A stretch of DNA of 64,000 nucleotides, taken from Burkholderiaceae bacterium. Lineage in GTDB: Bacteria > Pseudomonadota > Gammaproteobacteria > Burkholderiales > Burkholderiaceae_E. A model generated the notes under the pieces. The model had not been told where the DNA came from. It ran no database searches and saw nothing but the letters and a program-made list of their open reading frames with translations. This document shows, piece by piece, positions 33,600-42,080 of the stretch. Where the stretch lies: positions 62,001 to 126,000 of the forward strand of contig JAMLIS010000005.1 of assembly GCA_023954015.1 (NCBI GenBank), written 5' to 3'. The translations under genes were made by a program, and so were the position numbers. Each line of letters begins with the position of its first letter. Positions within the stretch are counted from its first letter, which is position 1.

Positions 33600-34623
33600 A
33601 CCACACCATCGACAGCAGCGCCGACGCGACCGCGAACAGCGCCGCCACCGCGGCGAACAGCGCCGTGATCTCGGTGTCGCGCGTCTCGAACACCAGCTTG
33701 CTGGTGAGCGCGTCGTAGACGCTCTTCAGGTCGTTGGCCGTCGCCGCATAGAAGTACTCGCCTCGGGTCGTATCCGCGATCGCCTTGAGCGCTTCCTCGT
33801 CCAGGCGCACGCGCATCGACCAGCCGTCGCCGATCAGGATTTCGCCGTTCGGCGTGCCGATGCCGACGGTGTAGATGCGTACGCCGCGATCGGCCGCGAG
33901 CCGCGCCGCCTCGATCGGGTCGGGGCCCGTGGTGGTCTGGCCGTCCGACAGCAGGATTACCACCGCCGACGTGTAGGAACCGGGAGGCACGCGTTTCGGC
34001 GGCTCGACGGTCGCCGTGCGCGATTCGTCGAGCGAAGTGGCCCGGGCCGCGCGGTGCGCGCCGAGCGACGACGGCAGCTCGATTTCCTGGTCCGGGAAGA
34101 TCGTCTTCAGCGACATCAGGATTCCGCTGCCGACGGCGGTGCCGCGCTGCAGCTCGAAGCGGTCGATCGCGGCGAGCAGGTCGTCGCGGCTCTGCGTGGG
34201 GGGCTGCACGAGCGCAGCGCCGCCGCCGAAGGTGACGATTCCCACGCGCGTATTGCGCGGCTGCTGTTCGACGAACGAGCGCGCCGCGAGCTGCGCCGCA
34301 GCCAGCCTGGTGGGGGAGACGTCGCTCGCGCGCATGCTGCCCGAGACGTCCATCGTGAGGACCACGGTATCGTGCTTCGACGGCAGCGTGACCACGGCGC
34401 TCGGGCGCGCCACCGCCAGCAGCAGCGTGGTGATGGCCAGCAGGAACAGCAGCGGGGGCACGTGACGGCGCCAGCGCTGCCGGCCGGCGGCTTCGCGCAC
34501 CAGCTCGAGTCCCGCGTAGCGCACCGCGACCTTCTTGCGGCGCGACAGTGCCCACAGATAGACGGCGACCAGCAGCGGCACGGTCGCGAGGAGCCAGAGC
34601 AGGTGCGGCCAGAGGAAGCTCAT
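33583..34623 (-). CDS. BatA-like VWA-domain membrane protein
   Basis: Predicted 346 residues. Two N-terminal helices (about 5-23 and 57-74) precede a von Willebrand A domain with the MIDAS DVSGSM and later SDGQTTTG and TVGIGT. A final C-terminal helix (ALFAAVAALFAVASALLSMVW) re-enters the membrane. This is the layout of BatA in MoxR-DUF58-BatA operons. The gene starts with an ATG overlapping the upstream stop (ATGA at 34620-34623). MoxR/VWA pairs act as chaperone-like assemblies, target unknown here. BatB, BatC and other usual partners do not follow. Confidence 0.88.
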   Translation of the reverse strand: MSFLWPHLLWLLATVPLLVAVYLWALSRRKKVAVRYAGLELVREAAGRQRWRRHVPPLLFLLAITTLLLAVARPSAVVTLPSKHDTVVLTMDVSGSMRASDVSPTRLAAAQLAARSFVEQQPRNTRVGIVTFGGGAALVQPPTQSRDDLLAAIDRFELQRGTAVGSGILMSLKTIFPDQEIELPSSLGAHRAARATSLDESRTATVEPPKRVPPGSYTSAVVILLSDGQTTTGPDPIEAARLAADRGVRIYTVGIGTPNGEILIGDGWSMRVRLDEEALKAIADTTRGEYFYAATANDLKSVYDALTSKLVFETRDTEITALFAAVAALFAVASALLSMVWFNRVL

Positions 34624-35594
34624 TGCACGCTCCCCGGAGTTGCGGCGAGCGCCGAGGCCTCGCCGAAGCGGCCGCGCCGCTTGCGAAGATCGGCGAAGCG
34701 CAGGATCGCGTCGACGAGGTCGTCGTCGGTGGACAGTTCGAGCACGTCGGCGCCCGCCGCGGCGAAGGCCTCGCGCAGCGCGCTCTCGCGGCGCTCGGCG
34801 GCTTGCTCGAAACGGCGCCGGAACGCGAGGTCGTGCGTGTCGACGAACATCTGCTCGCCGGTTTCCGCGTCCTGCATGGTGACCAGCCCGAGATCGGGAA
34901 GCCGGTGCTCGAGCGGGTCGTAGAGCCGTACCGCGATCACTTCGTGGCGTTGCACCAGTTGCGCGAGCGCTGCGGCCCAGCCCGGCGCCGAGAAGAAGTC
35001 CGACACGACGAACACCAACGAACGCTTGCGGATGGTCCGCGCGGCCGTGCGCAGCAGCTCGCGCAGATCGGTGCCCTGCGTGCTCCGGTGCGGCGGGCGC
35101 TTCGTCATCCGGTGAAGCAGTTGCAGTACCTGCGTACGTCCGCTGCGCGCCGGCAACACCGACTCGACGCCGTTGCCGTAGAAGATCGCGCCGACACGGT
35201 TGCCGTGGCGCGTGAGCAGGCGCGCGAGCAGCGCGACGAAGTCGCGCGAGACCGCGTGCTTGCTCGTTCGACCGGAGCCGAAGTCGATCGACGCGCTCAG
35301 GTCGAGCAGCATCCAGGCCGTGATCTCGCGCGATTCGGTGTATTCGCGCACGTACGGCGTCTGCAGGCGCGCCGTGACGTTCCAGTCGATGTAGCGCACG
35401 TCGTCGTGGTGCTGGTATTCGCGCAGGTCGGCAAGATCGAGTCCGACGCCGCGGAACAGCGTGCGGTAATCGCCCTGCAGCAGACCGTCGAGCCGGCGCA
35501 GCACCGTCCACTCGAGGCGGCGCAGGATCTGCTCGGCGCTGCCCGCCCGGACGGGCGCGGCGACGGGCTCACTGCGTGAAGCTTGCGTCGACAT
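34620..35594 (-). CDS. DUF58-domain protein
   Basis: Predicted 324 residues. FRGVGLDLADLREYQHHDDVRYIDWNVTARL is split here into the typical DUF58 blocks RGVGLDLADLREY and IDWNVTAR; TSREITAW-like sequence and LLDLSASIDFGSG, a VWA-like metal motif, follow. DUF58 proteins are genetically linked to MoxR ATPases and VWA proteins. The gene overlaps moxR by 26 bp and the BatA-like gene by four, so all are translated as one unit. Cytosolic by appearance, with no membrane segment seen. Confidence 0.9.
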   Translation of the reverse strand: MSTQASRSEPVAAPVRAGSAEQILRRLEWTVLRRLDGLLQGDYRTLFRGVGLDLADLREYQHHDDVRYIDWNVTARLQTPYVREYTESREITAWMLLDLSASIDFGSGRTSKHAVSRDFVALLARLLTRHGNRVGAIFYGNGVESVLPARSGRTQVLQLLHRMTKRPPHRSTQGTDLRELLRTAARTIRKRSLVFVVSDFFSAPGWAAALAQLVQRHEVIAVRLYDPLEHRLPDLGLVTMQDAETGEQMFVDTHDLAFRRRFEQAAERRESALREAFAAAGADVLELSTDDDLVDAILRFADLRKRRGRFGEASALAATPGSVQ

Positions 35595-36633
35595 GGACTT
35601 CCAGCGGCGCTTCCGGCGCCGGCAGCGCAGCGAGAATGCGACGGACGATCTGGTCCGGCGACATGGCCTCGGCGAGCGCTTCGTACGACAGCACGAGGCG
35701 ATGACGCAGCACGTCGGGAACGAGATCGACGACGTCCTCCGGCAACGCGTACGGACGTCCGCGCAGGCACGCCAGTGCGCGGGCTCCCTCGACCAGGTGG
35801 ATCGTGGCGCGCGGGCTGGCGCCGAAGGCGAGCAGCCGCCCGAGCTCCTCGAGGCCGAAGCGCGCCGGCTCGCGCGTGGCGAACACGACGCGCACCGCGT
35901 ACTGCACCAGTGACGGATCGACGTACACGCGCCGGCAGGCGCGCTGCAGCTCGGCGAGCCGCTCGGTGCTCGTCACGGCCGACACCGCGACCTCGGCTCC
36001 GGTGACGCGTTCGACGATGACGAACTCTTCTTCCTCGCTCGGATAGCCGACGAGCACCTTCATCATGAAGCGGTCGACCTGCGCTTCGGGCAGCGGATAG
36101 GTTCCCTCGGTCTCGATCGGGTTCTGGGTCGCCATGACGAGGAAGGGTTCGGGTACCCGGTGCGTCTGTCCGGCAATCGTGACCTGTCGCTCCTCCATCA
36201 CCTCGAGCAGCGCGCTCTGCACCTTCGCTGGCGCGCGGTTGATCTCGTCGGCGAGCAGCAGGTTGGCGAACACCGGCCCGAGCACGGTGGCGAATTCGCT
36301 CGTCTTCTGGTTGTAGATTCGCGTGCCGACCAGGTCGGACGGCACCAGGTCGGGCGTGAACTGGATGCGCCGAAAGCTGCCGCGGATCGTGCGCGCGAGC
36401 GTCTTGATCGTCAGCGTCTTCGCCAGGCCGGGGACCCCTTCGACCAGCAGATGCCCCTGCGCGAGCATCGCCACCATCACGCGCTCGAGGAAGCGGTCCT
36501 GTCCGACGACGACGCGCTTGACCTCGTAGAGCACGCGCTGCATCTCGTCGGCGACCTTTTCGTCGACCGCGGCTCGATGCAGTTCGGCGTTCTGCAGGCT
36601 GTGCGACGCGGGACGATCGATCTCGGGCTTCAT
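35569..36633 (-). CDS. MoxR-family AAA+ ATPase
   Basis: Predicted 354 residues. Walker A is GVPGLAKT (about 66-73), Walker B is LLLADEINRAPAKVQ, and VMATQNPIETEGTYPLPEAQ is the MoxR sensor segment. MoxR ATPases work with VWA and DUF58 proteins as chaperones that mature metal-dependent or membrane complexes. The next two genes on the same strand are exactly these partners. The trailing C-terminal residues read as a helical lid domain (VRRILAALPAPE). A protease gene lies 24 bp upstream. Confidence 0.93.
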   Translation of the reverse strand: MKPEIDRPASHSLQNAELHRAAVDEKVADEMQRVLYEVKRVVVGQDRFLERVMVAMLAQGHLLVEGVPGLAKTLTIKTLARTIRGSFRRIQFTPDLVPSDLVGTRIYNQKTSEFATVLGPVFANLLLADEINRAPAKVQSALLEVMEERQVTIAGQTHRVPEPFLVMATQNPIETEGTYPLPEAQVDRFMMKVLVGYPSEEEEFVIVERVTGAEVAVSAVTSTERLAELQRACRRVYVDPSLVQYAVRVVFATREPARFGLEELGRLLAFGASPRATIHLVEGARALACLRGRPYALPEDVVDLVPDVLRHRLVLSYEALAEAMSPDQIVRRILAALPAPEAPLEVHVDASFTQ

Positions 36634-36657
36634 GGCGGCGTTTTCCCGGCTGTGCGG

Positions 36658-37626
36658 TCAGAAAGGCGACATCCCGGCCGATGCGGCGGCGGTTTCGATC
36701 GGCACGGCAAAGCCGATGCCGACGAACACCCGCTGTTCGGTCGGATTCATGATCGCGGTGACGATGCCGACGACTTCGCCGTCCTCGGTGACGAGCGGTC
36801 CTCCGGAATTCCCGGGGTTGGCGGCCGCGTCGAACTGGATCAGGTTGGTGAGCAGCCGCTTGCCCTCGGGCGAGCGAAACTCGCGGCGAAGGCCCGAGAC
36901 GATGCCGGACGTTGCCGTCGGTCCGATGCCGAAGGGGAAGCCGACCGCGACGACCCGATCACCCACCAACAGGTCGCTCGTGCTGCGCATCGTCGCCGCC
37001 TTCAGGTCGTCGGGAATCGTCTTCGCCTGCAACACCGCGAGATCCTGTTCGGGCTCGAGCCCGGCGATCGTCGCTTCCGAAACCGAACCGTCGGCGAACT
37101 CGACCTCCAGCCGCGGCGCGCCGTACACGACGTGCAGATTCGTGAGAATCGTTCCGGTGTCGACGATGACCACGCCGGTGCCGACGTTGCGTTCCTCCTC
37201 GCTGCCGTCCTTCCGTTTCGCCTCGAGCGAGCGAACCCGCACGATCGACGGCCGGATCGCCTTCCACGCGCGCGACGCCGGGGCGGGCAGGCGGTTCGTC
37301 TGCAACGCGTGCAACACCGCCCGGTCGATGTCGTGCTGCGTGAAGACGCGCGCCGGCTGCGGCCGGACGGCCGCGAACGCCAACAGCGCGGCGATCAGCA
37401 GGGCGGCGCAGAAGGCGAGAACGCTGCGCGGATGCGTTTTCGTCCAAGGCGGCAAGCGCGAACGCACCGGCGCATCGTCGGCCGGCGGTGCCGCCGAAGC
37501 ACGGTTCGGCGTGCGGTCGACCGGCGTGCTCGCGCGCGCGCGCGTGCCTGCGTCCACGCCAGGCGCGGCGCGGCGGGACGCTTCGGAGCTCCGGTCCGAG
37601 CGGCTGTAGAGCGGCGCGCGTCGCAT
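36658..37626 (-). CDS. Membrane-anchored HtrA-like serine protease without PDZ domain
   Basis: Predicted 322 residues. A long basic, Ser/Pro/Arg-rich cytoplasmic tail (about 1-66) leads into one transmembrane helix (68-87). A trypsin-like domain follows with a full triad: His165 (TNLHVV), Asp195 (PEQDLAVL) and Ser274 (GNSGGPL). It ends right after the protease fold (FAVPIETAAASAGM), so no PDZ domain is present, unlike DegS and DegP. It starts the run that continues with moxR, DUF58 and the VWA gene, 24 bp before moxR. That linkage suggests a protease that works with, or is controlled by, the MoxR assembly; this is inference. Confidence 0.87.
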   Translation of the reverse strand: MRRAPLYSRSDRSSEASRRAAPGVDAGTRARASTPVDRTPNRASAAPPADDAPVRSRLPPWTKTHPRSVLAFCAALLIAALLAFAAVRPQPARVFTQHDIDRAVLHALQTNRLPAPASRAWKAIRPSIVRVRSLEAKRKDGSEEERNVGTGVVIVDTGTILTNLHVVYGAPRLEVEFADGSVSEATIAGLEPEQDLAVLQAKTIPDDLKAATMRSTSDLLVGDRVVAVGFPFGIGPTATSGIVSGLRREFRSPEGKRLLTNLIQFDAAANPGNSGGPLVTEDGEVVGIVTAIMNPTEQRVFVGIGFAVPIETAAASAGMSPF

Positions 37627-37754
37627 GACATCCTCCTGCGCTCATCCGGTTGACGGGGAGGCCAGCGGGCAGCTTACCTTCCGCCCGCCTCCCTGCGATC
37701 CGGCGCGCTCCGACGGTTACCGGCAATTCGCTTCTTCGGCTCCGCTATCGTACG

Positions 37755-37837
37755 TCGCTCGCGTCGTTCGGTCGCCGCCGCGGGTCGCTCGCGCCGTTTT
37801 CGGTCGCTCGCGCCGCTCGGTCGCTCGCGCCGCTCGG
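37755..37837. repeat. Short 17-bp-type tandem repeat between the protease and DUF3309 genes
   Basis: Units of TCGCTCGCGCCGCTCGG and variants recur about five times (for example exact copies at 37804-37820 and 37821-37837). They lie in the ~260-bp gap between the divergent-looking ends of the protease and DUF3309 genes. No gene fits this stretch. Confidence 0.6.
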
Positions 37838-37886
37838 GCATCCGGCCCGACGCATGCGGACCGCTGCCGGTCGACCGAACCGGCCG

Positions 37887-38045
37887 CTACAGGCGGCCCA
37901 TCAGCGCGAGCACGACGACCACGACGAGGATCACGCCGAGGATTCCGCTCGGTCCGTAACCCCAGCCGCGGCTGTAGGGCCAACTCGGGATCGCACCGAT
38001 AAGCAACAGGACGAGTACGATCAGCAGGATCGTGGAGAGTGCCAT
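37887..38045 (-). CDS. DUF3309 small membrane protein
   Basis: A 52-residue protein: LSTILLIVLVLLLIGAIPSW, then PYSRGWGYGPSG, then a second hydrophobic helix (ILGVILVVVVVLALMGRL). This two-helix hairpin with a Gly/Tyr loop is the DUF3309 pattern, widespread in Proteobacteria. The function is unknown. Such genes are often induced by stress. It stands alone, back to back with the small hydrophilic protein gene at 38174. Confidence 0.85.
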   Translation of the reverse strand: MALSTILLIVLVLLLIGAIPSWPYSRGWGYGPSGILGVILVVVVVLALMGRL

Positions 38046-38173
38046 GCGTGACCTCGGAGAGTGAGTGCGCTGCGCGCACGGGCGGACCGCTCCTGCAATT
38101 CGCGTGCCACGCCTGCCGGGCATGCGCGTTGCGTTTCGCGTTGCGGCATCGGGTACAGGAGGAGGCGAGAGCG

Positions 38174-38428
38174 ATGGACACCAGCAACGACGGCGAAGAC
38201 GGCGATCGCCGGATTCCGCGCATGCCGTTCGAGCGTGACCAGTCGAGCGACAGCCAGCAGCGCCGGCCGGACGAGGTCATCGAGAAGGCATATCGCGATA
38301 TCGAGGAAGGGCGGCAGGACACCGACCGCCGAGGCATACGCGGCTACGAGAAGCCCGAGAACCGGATCGCGCACAAGGAGAAGGAGAAGCGCGACCCGAC
38401 GAAGCGACGCGCGCAGAAGCGCGCGTGA
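38174..38428 (+). CDS. Small charged protein of unknown function
   Basis: Predicted 84 residues, almost entirely polar: DTSNDGEDGDRRIPRMP, then a helix-like segment (PDEVIEKAYRDIEEGRQDTDRRG) and a Lys/Arg-rich tail (HKEKEKRDPTKRRAQKRA). A GGAGGCG sequence ~12 bp upstream may serve as ribosome binding site. It has no recognised domain. It resembles the small hydrophilic proteins found near DUF3309 and BON genes in Betaproteobacteria. The composition suggests nucleic-acid or membrane-surface contact, but nothing specific can be stated. Confidence 0.65.
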   Translation: MDTSNDGEDGDRRIPRMPFERDQSSDSQQRRPDEVIEKAYRDIEEGRQDTDRRGIRGYEKPENRIAHKEKEKRDPTKRRAQKRA

Positions 38429-38455
38429 TTCGCGACTCGCCCGCGCGCCGCAGCT

Positions 38456-39565
38456 TCAGGCGCACGGTGCGAGCAGGTGCACCGCGAAGCGGCCCCGGTC
38501 TTCGCGCCAGTCGGCAACTCGTTGCAACTTCGCCTGCTTCGCGATCGAATCGATCGCTGCACGATCGAACTTGTACGAGTTCTCCGTGTGGATCGTCTCG
38601 CCCTGCGCGAAAGCGAAAGACCGGCCCAGCACTTCGGCCGACTGCTCGCGAACGCTCACCAGATGCATCTCGATGCGGTGCCTTTCCCGGTCGTAGCGCG
38701 CCTCGTGGCGGAAGGCGCCCACGTCGAAGGTGCCGCCGAGTTCGCGGTTGATCCGCTCGAGCAGGTTCAGGTCGAACGCCGCGGTGACACCCGCCGCGTC
38801 GTTGTAGGCCGGCAGCAGCGTTTCCTCGTCGCGGTTCTCGTCCACGCCGAGGACGATCATTCCGTTCGGCCCGCACAGGGCTCCCAGCCGCGCGAGACAC
38901 GCGGCCGCTTCGTCCGGCTCGAGGTTGCCGATCGTCGAACCCGGGAAAAAGACGAGCCGCCGCCCGCTCGCGGGTGCGAAGCGAAGCGCATGCGGCAGTT
39001 GCACCGGTCGCATGAAGTCGGCGACGACCGGCATGATCCGCAGGTCGGGGAAGCGTCCGCGCAACAGCGCAGCCGAGTGCATCAGGAATGCGCCGGAGAT
39101 GTCGACCGGCACGTAGGCGTATGGACGCTGCACCGCACCGAGCAGCAGCGGCGTCTTGCGGCTCGATCCGCTGCCGATCTCGATCACCGTCGCGTCGGGG
39201 CCGATCCGGGCGGCGATCGCGCCGGCGCAACTGCGCAACAACGAGATCTCGCTGCGCGTCGCATAGTATTCGGGCAGCTCGGTGATCGCCTCGAACAACT
39301 GCGAGCCTCGCTGGTCGTACAGCCAGGTGGGCGGAATCGACTTGCGCGGCTGCGACAGCCCCGACAGGACGTCGGAGGCGAAGCGCGGATCGTAGCTGGT
39401 CCAGCCGGTGAGCTCCGCGCGTGCGCCGCGCGACGCACGCGGCTCGACCCGGTCCAGCGGCGTGCCGCGCACGCTGCGGCCGAGTTCCGCCGCCGGGCTC
39501 AGCAGCGGCCGCGGGGTGCGCAGGTCGGCGCCGGGAGAAAGGTTGCGAAGGTGCTGCGTGCTCAT
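38456..39565 (-). CDS. egtD: EgtD: L-histidine N-alpha-methyltransferase
   Basis: Predicted 369 residues. IPPTWLYDQRGSQLFEAITELPEYY and EIGSGSSRKTPLLL form the conserved EgtD start and SAM site, with STIGNLEPDEA and GVDENRDEETLLPAYND further on. EgtD trimethylates histidine to hercynine with SAM, the first step of ergothioneine synthesis. The start ATG at 39565 overlaps the egtB stop (ATGA at 39562-39565), so the two are coupled. The N-terminal ~40 residues before the family core are Arg/Pro-rich and probably disordered. Confidence 0.92.
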   Translation of the reverse strand: MSTQHLRNLSPGADLRTPRPLLSPAAELGRSVRGTPLDRVEPRASRGARAELTGWTSYDPRFASDVLSGLSQPRKSIPPTWLYDQRGSQLFEAITELPEYYATRSEISLLRSCAGAIAARIGPDATVIEIGSGSSRKTPLLLGAVQRPYAYVPVDISGAFLMHSAALLRGRFPDLRIMPVVADFMRPVQLPHALRFAPASGRRLVFFPGSTIGNLEPDEAAACLARLGALCGPNGMIVLGVDENRDEETLLPAYNDAAGVTAAFDLNLLERINRELGGTFDVGAFRHEARYDRERHRIEMHLVSVREQSAEVLGRSFAFAQGETIHTENSYKFDRAAIDSIAKQAKLQRVADWREDRGRFAVHLLAPCA

Positions 39566-40947
39566 GAACGGTCCTCGGCGAGACGCACGCCGGCGAACTG
39601 CCAGCGTGCCGGGGGTGGAAAGAAGTTGCGGTAGGTGGCGCGCACGTGTCCCCGCGGAGTCGCGCACGACCCCCCGCGCAACACGTACTGGCCGCACATG
39701 AACTTCCCGTTGTATTCGCCGGCGGCGCCGGGCGCCGGCCGGAATCCCGGATAAGGCGCGAATGCACTCGAAGTCCATTCCCAGACGTCGCCGAACATCT
39801 GCTGCAGGTCGTCCGACCCGCTCGCGGCGGCAGGCAGCGGCACGTACCAGCGGTCGTCCGCAAAGTGCCCTTCGACGACCGGAGCCTGCGCGAGTTCGTC
39901 GCCGCCGCTGCCGGCCGGTGCAACGAGCGCAGCAGGCGCGGCGCGGCGCAGCGAGCTGCGCGCGCACGCCTCCCACTCGAATTCCGTGGGCAGGCGCTTG
40001 CCCGCCCATCGGGCGAATGCATCGGCCTCGAAGTAGCTGACGTGCGCGACGGGCGCAAGGACATCCAGATCACGCTCGCCGTGAAGCGTCATCGTCGTCC
40101 AGTCGTTGCCGTCGCGACGCCAGTACAGCGGCGCTTCCCATCGCTCCTCGCGAACGCGATCCCATCCGTCCGACAACCACAGCAGCGGCTCGCGGTAGCC
40201 TCCGTCGTTCACGAAGGCGAGCCACTCGCCGTTGGTGACCGGCCGGTTCGCGATGGCGAAGGGCTGCAGCAGGACCTCGTGTGCCGGAGCCTCGCAGTCG
40301 TACGAGAAGCCGGCAGAATCGTGGCCGATCGCGACGCGCGCACCGGGGAACGCGACGAAGCGCGCCGGCGCCGCATCGGCGACGCACACGCCGCCGGCGC
40401 CGCCAGGAGCGTCGCGGTAGACGGGCGCGAGCGGATTCAGCGAGAACAGATGCAGCAGGTCGGTCAGCAGAAGCTCCTGGTGTTGCTGCTCGTGCTGTAC
40501 GCCGAGTTCGATCAGCGCGCGCACCGCCTGCGCCTTTTCCGGCGGCGCTTCGCCGAGGCGCGAGAGCAGCGACGTCACTGCGTTCTCCACGTGCTGGCGG
40601 TATTGCCGCACGCGATCGAGATCGGGACGGGTGAGCATTCCGCGCTGCGGGCGCGGATGGCGAGGTCCCAGCGTTTCGTAATACGAGTTGAACAGGAAGG
40701 CGTAGCGCGGATCGAAGGCGCGATAACCGGGGTCGTGCGACGACAGCACGAAGGCCTCGAAGTACCAGGTCGTGTGCCCCAGGTGCCACTTGACCGGGCT
40801 TGCGTCGCGCATCGACTGGACCGTCGCGTCGGCATCGGACAGCCCTTCGGCCAGTTGCGCGGTCGCCCCGCGGGTCTCGACGAAACGGCGGCACAGCGCT
40901 GCGTCGCCGGCGGTCGACCTTCGGCGTTCGGCGGGATGCAGGTTCAT
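39562..40947 (-). CDS. egtB: EgtB: ergothioneine sulfoxide synthase (hercynine oxygenase)
   Basis: Predicted 461 residues. The N-terminal DinB-like domain carries the iron ligands: HLGHTTW (His55/58) and HEQQHQ (His152/His156). A formylglycine-generating-enzyme-like lectin domain follows (VTNGEWLAFVNDGGY, RLPTEFEWEACAR, GGSCATPRGHVRATYRNFF). EgtB couples hercynine with a thiol donor and O2. EgtA, EgtC and EgtE are not next to it, which suggests cysteine may serve directly as donor, as in some non-actinobacterial EgtB enzymes, or that those genes are elsewhere. Related ovothiol synthase OvoA would carry an extra methyltransferase domain, absent here. Confidence 0.9.
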   Translation of the reverse strand: MNLHPAERRRSTAGDAALCRRFVETRGATAQLAEGLSDADATVQSMRDASPVKWHLGHTTWYFEAFVLSSHDPGYRAFDPRYAFLFNSYYETLGPRHPRPQRGMLTRPDLDRVRQYRQHVENAVTSLLSRLGEAPPEKAQAVRALIELGVQHEQQHQELLLTDLLHLFSLNPLAPVYRDAPGGAGGVCVADAAPARFVAFPGARVAIGHDSAGFSYDCEAPAHEVLLQPFAIANRPVTNGEWLAFVNDGGYREPLLWLSDGWDRVREERWEAPLYWRRDGNDWTTMTLHGERDLDVLAPVAHVSYFEADAFARWAGKRLPTEFEWEACARSSLRRAAPAALVAPAGSGGDELAQAPVVEGHFADDRWYVPLPAAASGSDDLQQMFGDVWEWTSSAFAPYPGFRPAPGAAGEYNGKFMCGQYVLRGGSCATPRGHVRATYRNFFPPPARWQFAGVRLAEDRS

Positions 40948-41191
40948 CGTTCGGCGCGCGATCGCCGCATGGGGAACAACTTCGACAAGGCTCCTCTCCG
41001 CTCGGGCGCCGCTTCGCCGTCGATTCGTCGTTCCCGACGCGCCCGATGGTCGTGGAAGCAAGCGCGATGCCCGGGCGCGTCTGCGCAGGCCGGCCCCGGT
41101 TGCCGCGCAACGGCATGCGCTGCGGGTGCGGGAGGCACGCCGCTTGCGTGGGTACCGGTCGGCAGCGAAACAGCCGAACCGGAGGTGCGAG

Positions 41192-41893
41192 ATGCAAGGC
41201 TCGAGAGCCGACCAGAGCGGGTGGCCGAGGGAAACCCGACCGAACCGGGACGCGCACGAGTTCGAGCGCGACAGCCGGCGCGATCGTCGCGCGCCGATGC
41301 ACGATCCGCGCACCGGAGAACCGGTCGCGCAGCGCCATGCGCACACGCTGAGCGCCGACGCGCCGGTGCACGCCGAGCCATTCCGCGACGAGCGCTGGAA
41401 CCGCGAACTCGACACGCGATTCACCGGCCGCGGCTACCATTATCCGGGCGGGGCCCGCTACGCCGACCCGTCGGGTCGGCGCGATGCGCGCACGCGAGCG
41501 CGCTTCGAAGAGACCCGCTCCTGGGACCCGGAAGACCGCGATGACCTGTGGCGACGCGGGGAGTACGGCAGCCGGCTCTACGGGAACGTCGTGGGCGCGG
41601 CGACGCCGAGCGGAACGGCCGACATCTCCCGCTACGTCCGCCCGGGACCCGCGCGCCGGGGACCGCGGGGCTACGTTCGGTCGGACGAGCGATTGCACGA
41701 CGACATCTGCGAGCGGCTGGGCGACGAGAGGTGGATCGATCTGAGCGGGGTCGACGTGTACGTCGAGGACGGCAACGTCCGGCTCGAGGGCGAAGTTCCC
41801 GATCGCTTCAGCAAGTTCGCGATCGAGGACATCGCCGCCGGGGCGTGGGGCGTGAAGGATGTCGACAACCGCATCCGGGTGCGCACTGCATGA
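41192..41893 (+). CDS. BON-domain protein
   Basis: Predicted 233 residues from the ATG at 41192, preceded by GGAGG. The first two thirds are hydrophilic and rich in Arg, Asp, Gly and Tyr (RGYHYPGGARYADPS, YGSRLYGNVVGAATPSG). The C-terminal ~70 residues are a BON domain: SDERLHDDICERLGDE, VDVYVEDGNVRLEGEVPDR and GVKDVDNRIRV. BON domains bind phospholipids or envelope surfaces. No signal peptide is visible, which is unusual for exported BON proteins. It overlaps the next small gene by four bases (ATGA) and leads a forward operon with lipid-related genes. Confidence 0.78.
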   Translation: MQGSRADQSGWPRETRPNRDAHEFERDSRRDRRAPMHDPRTGEPVAQRHAHTLSADAPVHAEPFRDERWNRELDTRFTGRGYHYPGGARYADPSGRRDARTRARFEETRSWDPEDRDDLWRRGEYGSRLYGNVVGAATPSGTADISRYVRPGPARRGPRGYVRSDERLHDDICERLGDERWIDLSGVDVYVEDGNVRLEGEVPDRFSKFAIEDIAAGAWGVKDVDNRIRVRTA

Positions 41894-42075
41894 TCACCGC
41901 CCCCCGGCCCGATTCGCCGACCCCGGACGGGCCGATCGGGCCGATCGGCGACCCGGTGCCCGAGCCGATGGGAGATCCGCCGCCGGTGACCGATCCGCAA
42001 CCGGGGCAGCCCGAGCCCGATCCGGGGCCGCAGCCCGATCCGCAGACGCCGCCGCCGCAGCCGACGCCCCGCTGA
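41890..42075 (+). CDS. 61-residue proline-rich peptide
   Basis: The frame begins at an ATG overlapping the BON stop and ends six bases before the next gene. It is almost only Pro, Gly, Asp, Gln and Thr: GPIGPIGDPVPEP, PPPVTDPQPGQPEPDPG and PQTPPPQPTPR. It is likely disordered. The tight packing between two genes and the ATGA overlap support translation, but the composition gives no function. It could be an adaptor or spacer peptide, or a chance frame. Confidence 0.5.
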   Translation: MITAPRPDSPTPDGPIGPIGDPVPEPMGDPPPVTDPQPGQPEPDPGPQPDPQTPPPQPTPR

Positions 42076-42080
42076 GCCCG

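Noticed and set aside
34623..36658. MoxR/VWA/protease genes as a phage-defence island
   Set aside because: No nuclease, integrase or other defence hallmark nearby, and the genes have ordinary base composition and chromosomal neighbours.
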